A stretch of DNA of 64,000 nt. Origin: Pelagibacterium halotolerans B2. GTDB lineage: Bacteria; Pseudomonadota; Alphaproteobacteria; Rhizobiales; Devosiaceae. Of this stretch, positions 28,061 through 37,017 are shown in pieces. Location of the stretch: assembly GCF_000230555.1 (NCBI RefSeq), contig NC_016078.1:1-64000 (forward strand), read 5' to 3'. Under the pieces are notes generated by a model. It did not search any database. It saw only the letters and a program-made list of their open reading frames with translations, and was not told the origin of the DNA. Position 1 is the first letter of the stretch, and every line of letters begins with the position of its first letter. A program made the translations under genes and the position numbers.

Positions 28061-28114
28061 GGGCAGGGGCAGCGACACACGCAAACCTGGGCGGTTAAGA
28101 TCGGAGCCTGAACC

Positions 28115-28405
28115 ATGAACGAGAAGATCGAGGTCGAAAACTTCACCTCCCCCAACCATAAGACGCGGGTCGATAAGGCCAAATATATGGCGGTCCGCGA
28201 AGCGGTGATGAAACACATTCCCACAATTGAACCGGGCGCCACCCCGGCCGATCTGATCGCCGCCATCAAGCCCGATCTGCCCCAGGATCTGTTTCCCGGC
28301 GGCGAAAAAGCCGGCTGGTGGTTCAAATGCGTCCAGCTCGATCTCGAAGCCAAGGGCGTCTTAAAGCGCGCGCCCAAGGCTCCCGTCCGGCTCCACAAGG
28401 TCTGA
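28115..28405 (+). CDS. Small conserved-looking protein, DUF6958-like, unknown function
   Basis: The 96-residue soluble protein starts MNEKIEVENFTSPNHKTRVD and contains GGEKAGWWFKCVQLDLEAKG and a basic C-terminus (KAPVRLHKV). The pattern (MNEKIEVENVNxPG..., WxxKxVQLDLEAKG) recalls a small uncharacterised family that I know as DUF6958, possibly a winged-helix-like fold. It sits in the nucleoside cluster between the ALDH and deoA with normal coding character. A role in this pathway is only suggested by position. Confidence 0.65.
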   Translation: MNEKIEVENFTSPNHKTRVDKAKYMAVREAVMKHIPTIEPGATPADLIAAIKPDLPQDLFPGGEKAGWWFKCVQLDLEAKGVLKRAPKAPVRLHKV

Positions 28406-28457
28406 TGTCGATCTTTATGAACACGTTGGCATCATGGACGAGCCCCTGCGGCCTCTT

Positions 28458-28508
28458 CCTTCTCCCCTCGGGGGAGAAGGTGGCGCGAAGCGTCGGATGA
28501 GGGGGCTT
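28458..28508. repeat. Intergenic repeat (CTTCTCCC...GGGAGAAG family) abutting deoA
   Basis: A CTTCTCCCCTCGGGGGAGAAG hairpin core is followed by GGTGGCGCGAAGCGTCGGAT and GAGGGGGC. The same element, with variants, forms the inverted pair at 61569-61701. Its GAGGGGG end lies 8-10 nt before the GTG start of deoA and may serve as its ribosome binding site. Confidence 0.75.
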
Positions 28509-28513
28509 TCTCT

Positions 28514-29833
28514 GTGACCCTTCTCCCTCAAGAAACCATCGCCCGAAAACGCGATGGCAAAGAATTGTCGCAGGCCGAGATTTTCGCCTTCGTCGCCGGG
28601 CTCACCTCGGGCACCGTCAACGACGCGCAGGCCGCCGCCTTTGCCATGGCCGTCTATTTCCAGAACATGACTCTTGATGAGCGCGTGGCTTTAACCCTCG
28701 CCATGCGCGATTCAGGCCGCGTGCTCGATTGGTCCGATCTCGATGGCCCCACCATTGACAAGCACTCGACCGGCGGAGTGGGCGACAACGTCTCATTGAT
28801 GCTTGCGCCGATCCTGGCCGCCTGCGGCGCTTACGTCCCGATGATTTCCGGACGTGGCCTCGGGCACACCGGTGGCACGCTCGACAAGTTCGATTCCATC
28901 CCCGGCTACATGACCAATCCCGACATCGACACGCTGCGCCGGGTGGTCAAGCGTGTCGGCTGTGCCATTATCAGCCAGACAGACGATCTCGCCCCGGCCG
29001 ACCGGCGGCTCTATTCCATCCGCGACGTCACCGCGACCGTCGAGGACGTCTCGCTCATCACCGCATCGATCCTCTCCAAAAAGCTCGCCGCCGGGCTCGA
29101 TGCACTCATCCTCGACGTCAAGTCTGGTTCGGGTGCTTTCATGAAGACCCTCGACGACTCCATGGGGCTGGCCGAAAGCCTCGTTTCAGTCGCCAATGGC
29201 GCGGGTTTGAAAACTGGCGCGCTCATCACCGACATGAACCAGCCGCTCGCCTCTGCGGCGGGCAATTGGCTCGAGGGCAAAAACGCCATCGATTTTCTCA
29301 CCGGCTCCCATCGCGACCCGCGCCTCCAAGAGGTAACGCTCGCCCTTTGCGCCCACGGACTTGTCCTCGGCGGCATGGCACTCGATTATGATGACGGGTT
29401 TATCCGCGCAAAGATTGCACTCGACAGTGGTGCAGCCGCCGAGAAGTTTTTTGCCATGGCGAATGCGCTAGGGTCCTGGCACGATTTGGAAAAATATGTG
29501 CCCGGTCCAGTGGGCGTGGTAAGGGAAGTGCACCCAGTGTCCATTGGGCGTGTAGCCCATATCGATGTGCGCGGCGTGGGCATGGCGGTGGTCGTTCTGG
29601 GAGGAGGCCGCACCGACCCGAGCCAGAAGATCGACTATCACGTGGGCTTTGATCGCCTCGCCGGCATCGGCACGAAAGTCGATCCCCAAACCCCCATCGC
29701 CCGCATCCACGCCCGCGACGAGGCCACTGCCGCGGAAGCCGAAAAGCGGCTGCTGGCGGCCTACACAATCGACGAGGATACGCCAGAACATCCTGTTATC
29801 TATAGTGAAATTTCGCCCAAGGGAGGCCAGTGA
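28514..29833 (+). CDS. deoA: Thymidine phosphorylase
   Basis: The 439-residue protein carries the pyrimidine-nucleoside phosphorylase signature [20 protein letters not shown] and the phosphate-binding [17 protein letters not shown], plus VKSGSGAFM. It converts thymidine or deoxyuridine and phosphate to base and deoxyribose-1-phosphate. The start is GTG, following a repeat element. It overlaps deoB by one base. Confidence 0.96.
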   Translation: MTLLPQETIARKRDGKELSQAEIFAFVAGLTSGTVNDAQAAAFAMAVYFQNMTLDERVALTLAMRDSGRVLDWSDLDGPTIDKHSTGGVGDNVSLMLAPILAACGAYVPMISGRGLGHTGGTLDKFDSIPGYMTNPDIDTLRRVVKRVGCAIISQTDDLAPADRRLYSIRDVTATVEDVSLITASILSKKLAAGLDALILDVKSGSGAFMKTLDDSMGLAESLVSVANGAGLKTGALITDMNQPLASAAGNWLEGKNAIDFLTGSHRDPRLQEVTLALCAHGLVLGGMALDYDDGFIRAKIALDSGAAAEKFFAMANALGSWHDLEKYVPGPVGVVREVHPVSIGRVAHIDVRGVGMAVVVLGGGRTDPSQKIDYHVGFDRLAGIGTKVDPQTPIARIHARDEATAAEAEKRLLAAYTIDEDTPEHPVIYSEISPKGGQ

Positions 29834-31050
29834 TGCCCCGCGCCATTTTATGTCTGCTCGATAGTTTCGGCATCGGCGGTGCCCCCGACGCCGCTGATTT
29901 CGGCGATGCGGGCGCCGATACCCTCGGCCACATAGCCCAGGCCTGCGCCGATGGCCGCGGCGACATCGAAGGCACCCGTAAGGGTATGTTATATCTGCCA
30001 AATCTCGACGGCCTCGGTCTTGGCGCTGCAGCCGAACTCTCCACCGGCACCGTCCCTCCCGGCCTGAGCAACACCCCTCTCGGCGGGCGCTGGGGCGTCG
30101 GGCGAGAAGTCTCCATCGGCAAGGATACCCCCTCCGGCCATTGGGAAATCGCCGGCGTCCCGGTCCCTTTCGCCTGGGGCTACTTTCCCAACGAAAATCC
30201 AGCTTTCCCATTGGAATTGCTGGAAAAAATCTACGAGGCGGCAGGCATTGAAGGCTCCCTCGCCAACACCCACGCCTCCGGCACCCAGGTCATCGAGGAC
30301 TTCGGTGAGGAGTCGATCCGCACCGGAAAACCGATCTTCTATACTTCGGTGGATTCAGTCTTCCAGATCGCCGCTCACGAGGACCATTTCGGTCTCGAAA
30401 ACCTCTACGCACTCTGCGAAACCGTCTTTAGGTTCACAGCCCCCCTAAGGGTGGGCCGCGTCATCGCGAGACCCTTCCTCGGCGAAGACGTCAAGAACTT
30501 CAAACGAACCGGAAACCGGCGCGATTTCGCCATCGATCCTCCTGAAGACACAGTGCTCGATCGCCTCAAATCGGCCGACCGGCAGGTCTATGCCATTGGC
30601 AAGGTCTCCGATATCTACGCAACGCGCGGCATCACCCACAAGATCAAGGCATCGGGCAATATGGTGCTGTTCGACCGCACGCTCGAAGCCATGGACATGG
30701 CAACCGATGGCGCACTGATTTTCACGAACTTCGTTGATTTTGATACAGAATTCGGCCACCGGCGCGACCCCGGCGGCTATGCGGACGCCCTCGAACAGTT
30801 CGACCGCCGCCTTCCTGAACTCATCGCCAAACTCCGGGACGATGACCTTCTGGTCGTCACCGCCGATCACGGCAACGACCCCACATGGCCCGGCACCGAT
30901 CACACCCGCGAGCAGGTGCCAATCCTGTTATTTAGCCGCTCTTTGGACAAGGGCAGCATTGGCTTGCGCCCCGTTCTGTCCGATATTGGCGAGACAATTG
31001 CCCACTGGTTGGGCATCGCGCCGGGAAAGCACGGCACGAGTGCCCTGTAA
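29833..31050 (+). CDS. deoB: Phosphopentomutase
   Basis: From ATG 29833 the protein is 405 residues. It belongs to the alkaline phosphatase superfamily with metal-binding motifs [13 protein letters not shown], the phospho-acceptor Thr in [10 protein letters not shown], and [20 protein letters not shown]. It interconverts (deoxy)ribose-1- and 5-phosphate, linking the phosphorylases to DeoC. TGATG couples it to deoA. Confidence 0.96.
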   Translation: MPRAILCLLDSFGIGGAPDAADFGDAGADTLGHIAQACADGRGDIEGTRKGMLYLPNLDGLGLGAAAELSTGTVPPGLSNTPLGGRWGVGREVSIGKDTPSGHWEIAGVPVPFAWGYFPNENPAFPLELLEKIYEAAGIEGSLANTHASGTQVIEDFGEESIRTGKPIFYTSVDSVFQIAAHEDHFGLENLYALCETVFRFTAPLRVGRVIARPFLGEDVKNFKRTGNRRDFAIDPPEDTVLDRLKSADRQVYAIGKVSDIYATRGITHKIKASGNMVLFDRTLEAMDMATDGALIFTNFVDFDTEFGHRRDPGGYADALEQFDRRLPELIAKLRDDDLLVVTADHGNDPTWPGTDHTREQVPILLFSRSLDKGSIGLRPVLSDIGETIAHWLGIAPGKHGTSAL

Positions 31051-31077
31051 CGACAAGACAAAAAGAGCGGCCCCATC

Positions 31078-31707
31078 ATGCAGAACCTGATCATCGTCGA
31101 TCACCCCCTTGTCCAGCACAAGCTCACCATCATGCGCTGCAAGGATACTTCGACAGCCAGCTTCCGCCGGCTGCTGCGCGAAATCGCGCATCTTTTGTGC
31201 TACGAGGTCACACGCGATCTCGAGGTCGAATATATCGACATCGAAACCCCGGTCGGCCCGACCCGCGCGCCCACGCTCAAGGGCAAGAAGCTGGTATTTG
31301 CATCAATCCTTCGGGCCGGCGAGGGGCTGTTGACCGGGATGCTGGACCTGGTCCCTTCCGCGCGCGTTGCTCATATCGGTCTCTACCGCGATCCCGAAAC
31401 GCTCGAGGCCGTCGAATATTATTTCAAGGCACCATCCGACGCCGCAGACCGACTGGTGATCGTCGTCGATCCCATGCTGGCAACCGCCAATTCTGCGATT
31501 GCGGCGGTTCAAAAACTCAAGGATCGCGGTGCCAACAACATTCGCTTCCTGTGCCTTCTGGCCGCGCCCGAGGGTGTTGAGCGTTTTGCCGCGGCCCATC
31601 CCGATGTCCCGATCTTTACTGCAAGTCTCGATGAAAAGCTGAACGAGCACGGCTACATTGTACCCGGCCTGGGCGACGCCGGCGACCGGATGTACGGCAC
31701 GCGCTAA
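31078..31707 (+). CDS. upp: Uracil phosphoribosyltransferase
   Basis: The 209-residue protein has the type I PRTase features [15 protein letters not shown], the PRPP-binding loop [15 protein letters not shown] and the uracil-binding end [19 protein letters not shown]. It makes UMP from uracil released by the phosphorylases. It begins 27 bp after deoB and is the last gene of the nucleoside cluster. A mosaic repeat begins one base after its stop codon. Confidence 0.97.
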   Translation: MQNLIIVDHPLVQHKLTIMRCKDTSTASFRRLLREIAHLLCYEVTRDLEVEYIDIETPVGPTRAPTLKGKKLVFASILRAGEGLLTGMLDLVPSARVAHIGLYRDPETLEAVEYYFKAPSDAADRLVIVVDPMLATANSAIAAVQKLKDRGANNIRFLCLLAAPEGVERFAAAHPDVPIFTASLDEKLNEHGYIVPGLGDAGDRMYGTR

Positions 31708-31708
31708 A

Positions 31709-31811
31709 GCGCTTCCAGGATAAGCGGGCACCACTTATCCGGTCCGAAAGCGCGACAAAACAAGGACTTAGAGCAATTGAAGCGATTCGAAGAAGCGCTG
31801 AAATGCTCTAG
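31709..31811. repeat. Mosaic palindromic repeat array: module A copy 2 plus variant closing hairpin
   Basis: Bases 31709-31774 repeat module A of 12866-12934 (GCGCTTCC / GGTCCGAAAGCGC arms, inner GGATAAGCGG / CCACTTATCC, then CAAAACAAGGACTTAGAGC). A second hairpin follows with TAGAGCA / TGCTCTA outer arms (about 31769-31810). It lies between convergent upp and the HAD gene and touches the HAD stop codon at 31808-31810. Confidence 0.8.
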
Positions 31812-32425
31812 TTTTTGAGCGGCAATCCGAGCCCGATAAGTTCGGCGCGCAACGCTTCGGGTGACGTGAAATGGATGGCCTCCATGCCAACCGCGCGGGC
31901 CGAAACCACATTGGCCCGATTATCGTCGATAAAGACGCAGGACTCCGGCGCAAGCCCGTAGCGGTCGCAGAACAACCGGAAGATACGCGGATCGGGCTTG
32001 ACCATTTTTTCCAGTCCGGAGACGACAACTCCGTCGAACTTTTCGAGAAAGCTCCACTCGTCGAGCACAGAAACCCATTTCTCCCATGAGAAATTGGTGA
32101 TCGCAAAAGTTGGGATCTCCGCTTCGATCAACTCGTTGTGGATGCCGACAGTCCCCTGGAAAATGCCGCCGATGGTTTCCTTCCAGCGTGTGTCATAAGC
32201 TTGGATTTCGCGCCAGTAACGCGGAAATCTCGTGATCAGCCGTGCAACACCTTCAGCATAGATATCGCCCGCGTCGAACTCGAGGTTCCAATCCTTGGTA
32301 CAGATCGTATCGCCAAACCACTGCGCCTCTTCCTCGGTCGTAAACAGCTTGCGAAACAGGTACATCGGATCCCAGTCGACAAAGACGCCGCCGAGATCGA
32401 ATACGGGGATGAGGGGTTCTGTCAT
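31808..32425 (-). CDS. HAD-superfamily (subfamily IA) phosphatase
   Basis: The 205-residue protein shows the HAD motifs in order: FDLGGVFVDWDP, motif II ITNFSWEKW near residue 112, motif III Lys in GLEKMVKPDP and motif IV FIDDNRANVVSARAVGM. The first motif is the DxGG variant typical of YihX-like sugar phosphatases. The substrate is unknown. It is convergent with upp. Its stop codon lies in the arm of a mosaic repeat. Confidence 0.88.
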   Translation of the reverse strand: MTEPLIPVFDLGGVFVDWDPMYLFRKLFTTEEEAQWFGDTICTKDWNLEFDAGDIYAEGVARLITRFPRYWREIQAYDTRWKETIGGIFQGTVGIHNELIEAEIPTFAITNFSWEKWVSVLDEWSFLEKFDGVVVSGLEKMVKPDPRIFRLFCDRYGLAPESCVFIDDNRANVVSARAVGMEAIHFTSPEALRAELIGLGLPLKN

Positions 32426-32552
32426 TGTGCGGTTCCCGCTGGGGCGTGAGGGGATTTCATTTCAGGACGGTGTGCGATTTGCAATATCGCCGTTTATCGC
32501 GGCCATGCTCCCGGGGATCAGAAGCTCCGTCAAGTGCATGGAAGGCAAGGAT

Positions 32553-33341
32553 TTAGCAGCCCCAGCCCCAGCATCCACGGCCCCAACCGCCACCCCAGCC
32601 GCCACCCCAACCGCCGCCCCAGCCGCCTGACGAGTCATAGTCATCGTCCGAGGAATCGTCGCCGTCATCGGTGGAGTCGTCGTCCTCCCCTGACGAACCG
32701 TCGTCTCCCGTCTCGCCGCCCTCCGTCTCATCGACCACCTCTGCTTCTTCATCCTCTTCGCCGCTGACAGGAGAACCGTCGGACAAGAAGCCGAAGTTCT
32801 CGACGTCCTTTCGGGTCACATGGATGGAGCGTTGTTCGAGAGCAATCGTGCTGCTGAACACCGTCCCGAAGATGGGATCGTAGTCATAGCTCGCGCTGGC
32901 GACCACAAGATAACGTCCATCCGCCAGGGCGAGCATGTCGGCGGGCAGATCGTAGCTTTGGCCGTTGCTGGCTTCGATCTCCCAGTTCCGGGCTGTGGTG
33001 CCCGTTACTTCTGTGGAGTTGCCATCCACTTCCACGATGGTGAGCCTGAGCTTTGTACGCTCGAAGTCGAACGGTCGCATGATTGCGAGGCCGGATTCGA
33101 AGAAAGCATGGACCTGATCGCTGGTTATGCTGTCTTCCTGGGCCACCAGGTCGGAAACGGTGGACGCCACCTGACCAAGCTTGCGATCGATGGCGAGCCC
33201 CTGTGTCACATCGGTCGCCCCGAGATATGTCAACATCAGAACAGGCACGATCAACGCAAATTCGACCGCGGCAATGCCCCCCTGATCGCGCAGGATTTGT
33301 TTGAGTGACCCAAAGATGTGTTTGCCTGGCTCGCTCATCAT
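32553..33341 (-). CDS. TadE/TadG-like pilus-locus protein with acidic and Gly-Trp tail
   Basis: The 262-residue protein begins with the TadE-type segment GGIAAVEFALIVPVLMLTYLG, which anchors it in the membrane, and has a periplasmic domain to about residue 190. The last 70 residues are unusual: a Glu/Asp/Ser-rich run, then GGW followed by repeated GGGW units and a Cys-containing end CWGWGC. Low complexity encoded by C-rich codons supports tandem expansion. It overlaps the previous TadE gene (TGATG) and belongs to the Flp/Tad pilus locus, where TadG proteins help assembly or adhesion. The tail's role is unknown. Confidence 0.85.
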   Translation of the reverse strand: MMSEPGKHIFGSLKQILRDQGGIAAVEFALIVPVLMLTYLGATDVTQGLAIDRKLGQVASTVSDLVAQEDSITSDQVHAFFESGLAIMRPFDFERTKLRLTIVEVDGNSTEVTGTTARNWEIEASNGQSYDLPADMLALADGRYLVVASASYDYDPIFGTVFSSTIALEQRSIHVTRKDVENFGFLSDGSPVSGEEDEEAEVVDETEGGETGDDGSSGEDDDSTDDGDDSSDDDYDSSGGWGGGWGGGWGGGWGRGCWGWGC

Positions 33342-33895
33342 CAGAAGGGCTCCGTTCGCATGACGTGCGTCGCGGCCAGAAGGCGCTTCCCATCGGCGGT
33401 TTGCCCGGCATTAAGACCTGGAATGTTGAAGAATGTTGGCCATTTGTAATAGGCCTCGATCATGATTGTCTGAAGAGGTTCGGCGCTTTCGTAGGAATCG
33501 TCGATTGTCCAGGCACCCGTATCGGGATCCACGGGAACCGTCGTCGAAAAGTCGGCGAAATTGTCGATCGCCCGCACGGACATGCGGATCTCATCGCAGT
33601 CAAATATGCCATAGAGCTTTGTGCAAACTGCGTCGCGATAATTGTCTTCCGAGGAGATATAGGCCGCTTGCCCCGTCCGGATCAGCCTGGAGGAGTCTAT
33701 AACGGCGGAATCGAGGGCGTAGCCGGCAAAAAAGGCAAGAGCGGTTTCCACAGTTGCGCCGATGAAGGCAAAAAAGACCGGGCCGACAACGGCAAACTCA
33801 ACAATCGTCACGCCGCGATCGGAACGTGCGAAACGCCGCGCGAGCCTGCGCGGCAACCAATTCCTGCTCCACGGACTTTTTGCGGTAGTCCCCAT
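33341..33895 (-). CDS. TadE-family pilus assembly protein
   Basis: The 184-residue protein has a basic N-terminus (RRLARRFARSDRG) and the TadE hydrophobic segment GVTIVEFAVVGPVFFAFIGATVE, with the conserved Glu five residues into it, then a periplasmic part. TadE-like pseudopilins assist Flp pilus assembly at the inner membrane. It is followed directly by the TadG-like gene. Confidence 0.9.
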   Translation of the reverse strand: MGTTAKSPWSRNWLPRRLARRFARSDRGVTIVEFAVVGPVFFAFIGATVETALAFFAGYALDSAVIDSSRLIRTGQAAYISSEDNYRDAVCTKLYGIFDCDEIRMSVRAIDNFADFSTTVPVDPDTGAWTIDDSYESAEPLQTIMIEAYYKWPTFFNIPGLNAGQTADGKRLLAATHVMRTEPF

Positions 33896-34028
33896 ACCCG
33901 CGCTCCGACTTCAAATCGAACGGCACAATACGCAAGCGGTCCCTAACCGAACGTTAGGGTTTGGGCGGGGACCCAAGCCAATTGAAACCACGGTAAACCG
34001 GTGCTTAAGCTATCGCGGGAATTTGGAT

Positions 34029-34487
34029 TTATCGGCTGGCGGCGCCGTCGATAATCGTGCTGGAACTGATGACATCGGAGGTGTAGCTCGTGTCGTCTCC
34101 CAGCATGATGACGGGCTGGCAATTGGGCGCGCAGGCTATTGATGTCCTTTGATTGCCCAGGAAGACTGTAACCGTATCGGAATTGAGCTGTGCCACTTCC
34201 ACCATGGTGTCCGCGATGGGATCGCCATTGGAGTCGAGGATAATCATATTGGTGCGGCCGAAACTCCTGCCGGTGAGGATAAGAGTCTGCGGATCCTGTA
34301 TGGTGACATCGGCGATGGCGGGGTTGCCGATAATCACCGTCGCTGCAGGAGCATCGATACGAAGCACCCGGGCCATGTTTGTATTGACCGTCACGGTGAC
34401 CGCGTCCTGATCCTGCGCGATGACAGGGCCAATTCCGTTCACTAACAACGCTGCGGCAATCAAGGCGCTACGCAACTGACCCGGCAT
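34029..34487 (-). CDS. Secreted protein with CpaC/RcpA N-terminal (pilus assembly) domain
   Basis: From ATG 34487 the protein is 152 residues, with a signal peptide (LRSALIAAALLVNGIGPVIA). The following domain matches the N-terminal domain of the CpaC secretin: VLRIDAPAATVIIGNPAIADV and LILTGRSFGRTNMIILDSNG. No secretin channel domain follows. It is divergent from the pilins and lies within the tad locus, so it may assist the outer-membrane secretin; that is inference. A longer reading from 34565 lacks typical features. The 133 bp between it and tadE (33896-34028) hold no gene. Confidence 0.85.
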   Translation of the reverse strand: MPGQLRSALIAAALLVNGIGPVIAQDQDAVTVTVNTNMARVLRIDAPAATVIIGNPAIADVTIQDPQTLILTGRSFGRTNMIILDSNGDPIADTMVEVAQLNSDTVTVFLGNQRTSIACAPNCQPVIMLGDDTSYTSDVISSSTIIDGAASR

Positions 34488-34791
34488 GATAAGGTTTCCC
34501 GCCCAGATTGACATGGTTACCCGATCATGCCTTGCAATGGTTACTATTTGGCAAACGATCGTCAACGTCCCGACTATATAGATATTGACACGATCGCGGT
34601 GAAAATAGTTAGCATTTTATAAGTTGGTGAAACCATTTGCTAGTCATGTTCAGTATTGGACCGGAACAGCTTGTTTTGAGCCTTTGGATTAACTCTATTT
34701 CAACTGGCCGAGACTAGCTTTGCGCCATGTTCGATGTGTGACGCGTCGAACGATGCAGTCACTTGAGGACGCACGAACAAGGAGCTTAGTC
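34488..34791. promoter_or_regulatory. AT-rich divergent control region between the CpaC-domain gene and flp1
   Basis: These 304 bp hold no gene. They are clearly more AT-rich than their surroundings and must carry promoters in both directions. TTGACA occurs at 34585-34590 on the plus strand but has no good -10 box at standard spacing. TTAACT at 34689-34694 resembles a CtrA half-site. The flp1 ribosome binding site is AAGGAG just before 34792. Confidence 0.5.
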
Positions 34792-34986
34792 ATGAACCTT
34801 TTCAAGAAATTCGTCGCCGATGAATCCGGCGCTACTGCTATCGAATACGGTCTGATCGCGGCTCTGGTCGCTGTCGTGGTCATCGCCGCGCTTTCGCTGC
34901 TCGGTGAACAGCTTACCGGAACCTTCGAAGATATCTGTGCCGAGCTGAACCGCGACGCTGCAGGCGACGCGCAAGCCTGCGAATAA
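34792..34986 (+). CDS. Flp/Fap-type pilin 1
   Basis: The 64-residue prepilin has the leader KKFVADESG and the Flp motif GATAIEYGLIAALVAVVVIAA, with Glu and Tyr at the conserved positions 5 and 6 after the processing Gly, then a short polar C-terminus with two Cys. CpaA should cleave it before assembly. AAGGAG precedes the ATG. A strong terminator follows 26 bp after the stop, so this is probably the abundant, major pilin. Confidence 0.95.
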   Translation: MNLFKKFVADESGATAIEYGLIAALVAVVVIAALSLLGEQLTGTFEDICAELNRDAAGDAQACE

Positions 34987-35012
34987 TCAGCTAGCCCAGG
35001 CGCCAACTGGAT

Positions 35013-35047
35013 GAGGGCCCGGTTTCCGGGCCCTCAAACTTTTTTTG
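35013..35047 (+). terminator. Intrinsic terminator after flp1
   Basis: A perfect 10-bp stem GAGGGCCCGG / CCGGGCCCTC closes on a TTT loop and is followed by AAAC and a run of seven T. It separates flp1 from flp2 and the cpa genes, so most transcripts from the flp1 promoter should end here. Confidence 0.92.
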
Positions 35048-35111
35048 TTTGTTAATTCAGTTTCTCTAGCATCTGAGCTTGGTTTGTTTTCCAAAGTGAA
35101 GAGCGAATAGC

Positions 35112-35282
35112 ATGTTGCTGAAATTTGTGCGGGACGAAACCGGCGCGACGGCCATCGAATATGCGCTTATCGCTTCATTGATCTCGATCGCTATTATCGG
35201 GGCACTCATACTGTTCCGCGGCGAGATGGTCGAGATGTACGATTTCATCTCGGACAACATTGCGGCCGCTCTCGCGCGGTAG
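35112..35282 (+). CDS. Flp/Fap-type pilin 2
   Basis: This 56-residue prepilin has leader MLLKFVRDETG, then ATAIEYALIASLISIAIIGA with the conserved Glu-Tyr, and ends in AAALAR. It lacks the Cys-containing tail of pilin 1. It starts 20 bp upstream of cpaA and is likely read with it, from a promoter after the flp1 terminator or by readthrough. It may be a minor pilin. Confidence 0.9.
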   Translation: MLLKFVRDETGATAIEYALIASLISIAIIGALILFRGEMVEMYDFISDNIAAALAR

Positions 35283-35302
35283 AAGACATGTGAGTTTCGC
35301 CT

Positions 35303-35851
35303 ATGCTCAATCCAATACTTGCCCTTACATTTCCACTTCTAATGGCATTTGCCGCTTGCTCGGATCTGCTTACCATGCGGATTTCGAACGCGCTGGTGGC
35401 TGTTGTTGTCGCAGGCTTTGTGATTATTGCGCTGGTCGTGGGCATAAGTCCGGCACTTATCGGCATGCATCTGGCTGCCGGCGCGCTCGTACTGGCCGTA
35501 ACCTTTACCCTCTTTGCTTTCGGCTGGATCGGGGGCGGCGACGCCAAGCTCGCGGCGGGCATAGCGATGTGGATGGGCTTCGAACTCATGCTGCCCTTCC
35601 TTCTTTATGCCTCTATTCTGGGGGGTGCTCTGACCTTTGCCCTTCTGATCGGGCGTCGCTATGCGCTGCCGGCACCGCTGATGCGCATCGGCTGGATCGG
35701 TCGGCTTCACCATCCAAAGACCGGCGTTCCTTATGGCATCGCCCTGGCGATCGGGGCCATGCTGGTCTATCCGCAGACCCTGGTCTATGAGCGGCTGATC
35801 ACCAATCAGGCCGTCCAGCAGACTTTGCTCGATCAATTGAGCACGTTCTGA
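35303..35851 (+). CDS. cpaA: Prepilin peptidase of the Flp/Tad system (A24 family)
   Basis: The 182-residue polytopic protein contains both aspartate motifs of A24 peptidases: SDLLTMRISN near residue 16 and GGGDAKLAAG near residue 75. It lacks the N-terminal methylase domain of PilD, as usual for CpaA/TadV. It processes the Flp pilins and TadE-type pseudopilins in the inner membrane. Confidence 0.95.
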   Translation: MLNPILALTFPLLMAFAACSDLLTMRISNALVAVVVAGFVIIALVVGISPALIGMHLAAGALVLAVTFTLFAFGWIGGGDAKLAAGIAMWMGFELMLPFLLYASILGGALTFALLIGRRYALPAPLMRIGWIGRLHHPKTGVPYGIALAIGAMLVYPQTLVYERLITNQAVQQTLLDQLSTF

Positions 35852-36111
35852 GCCGCCAATTTCTGGCGACTGAGCGCTTGTTTCAGGTTCACGCGAAGGA
35901 TATTCTCTAAACCATTGGTTAACCTTTGCAAAAAAGCAAGAATTAACCAAGTTTTGACCCTTTCCCGGCAATAGTTGCCCGATCATGCCGAACACCCCTT
36001 CTCACTTGGGTCTCGGCAGACGGTTGCGGGGGGCCGGAAGCGCTGAGACGTCCTGTCTCCCGAAAACAGTGCAGGTGCTTATTGGGCACGGCCAGCGGGA
36101 GTTAGGGTCAG
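35852..36111. promoter_or_regulatory. Gap upstream of cpaB with CtrA-like half-sites
   Basis: These 260 bp hold no convincing gene. TTAACC at 35919-35924 and TTAACCAA at 35943-35950 flank a short A-rich segment, and TAAA-N7-TTAA occurs at 35908-35922, close to the CtrA recognition pattern TTAA-N7-TTAA. CtrA controls pilus genes in Caulobacter; control here is inferred. Confidence 0.4.
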
Positions 36112-37017
36112 ATGAAACCGGCGCGTATTCTGCTTATCGTGGTTGCCATCGTCGCAGGCGGACTCGCGGCGTTCCTGGCAACGCGCGGAAACAGTCCCCG
36201 GCCCCAGGAGACTCAATCCGCCGCCGTCGAAGTGCAGCGTGAAGCCCGCGCCCAGATATTGGTCGCTACGCGCGCCATCGGTCTCGGACAGCGTCTGACC
36301 GAAGCGGATGTGGGCTGGCAGGACTGGCCCGAAGGCGCGGTTCGCTCCGAATTCATCACTGCGGGTACCATACCCGATGCGCCCCAGCAGGTGGCGGGTT
36401 CAGTTGCCCGTTTCGAATTTTTTCCCGGTGAACCGATCCGCGAAGCCAAGCTGGTCAATTCGACCCAAGGATATCTTTCGGCCGTAATCGGCCAGGGAAT
36501 GAGGGCCGTGTCGATCTCGGTCAATCCCGACTCGGCGTCGGGCGGCTACATTGTTCCCAATGACCGCGTCGATATCGTCCTTACCCGTTCGGGCGGCGAC
36601 TATTCGGAGACAATTCTTTCAAATGTTCGCGTGCTGGCAATCGGAACCCGATTGGGCGAAGTGGGAACAACGGGTGGCCAGGCCGATCCCGAAAATCCGT
36701 CGTCTCAGGTCTTTGAAAGCGCCGAGATCGCCACACTGGAGCTGACGCCCGCGCAAGCGGAGACCATCCTGCAGTCGGGCTCGATGGGACGCCTGACGCT
36801 GGTTCTGCGCTCTGTCGTCGATTTCGCACAGACCACGGCCGACGAAGACGGTGGAAGCCAAACCGTAAAGCTCATTCGCTACGGCCAGTCCCAGTCGGTC
36901 ACATCTAGTGCCCCACGCCGTGCGCCGTCGTCCGGCACGTCGGTGTCGGCCCTGGAAAATCCTGCCGCTCCATTGGCGCCGGCCCAGCCGTCGTCGCCCG
37001 TTATCGAGGTCAGATAG
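36112..37017 (+). CDS. cpaB: Flp pilus assembly protein CpaB
   Basis: The 301-residue protein has an N-terminal membrane anchor (RILLIVVAIVAGGLAAFLA), a SAF domain (ILVATRAIGLGQRLTEADVGWQ) and the RcpC/CpaB core (VSISVNPDSASGGYIVPNDRVDIVLTR), then a Pro/Ser-rich tail. CpaB/RcpC links the secretin to the inner-membrane assembly. Its stop codon TAG is directly followed by the cpaC ATG. Confidence 0.95.
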   Translation: MKPARILLIVVAIVAGGLAAFLATRGNSPRPQETQSAAVEVQREARAQILVATRAIGLGQRLTEADVGWQDWPEGAVRSEFITAGTIPDAPQQVAGSVARFEFFPGEPIREAKLVNSTQGYLSAVIGQGMRAVSISVNPDSASGGYIVPNDRVDIVLTRSGGDYSETILSNVRVLAIGTRLGEVGTTGGQADPENPSSQVFESAEIATLELTPAQAETILQSGSMGRLTLVLRSVVDFAQTTADEDGGSQTVKLIRYGQSQSVTSSAPRRAPSSGTSVSALENPAAPLAPAQPSSPVIEVR

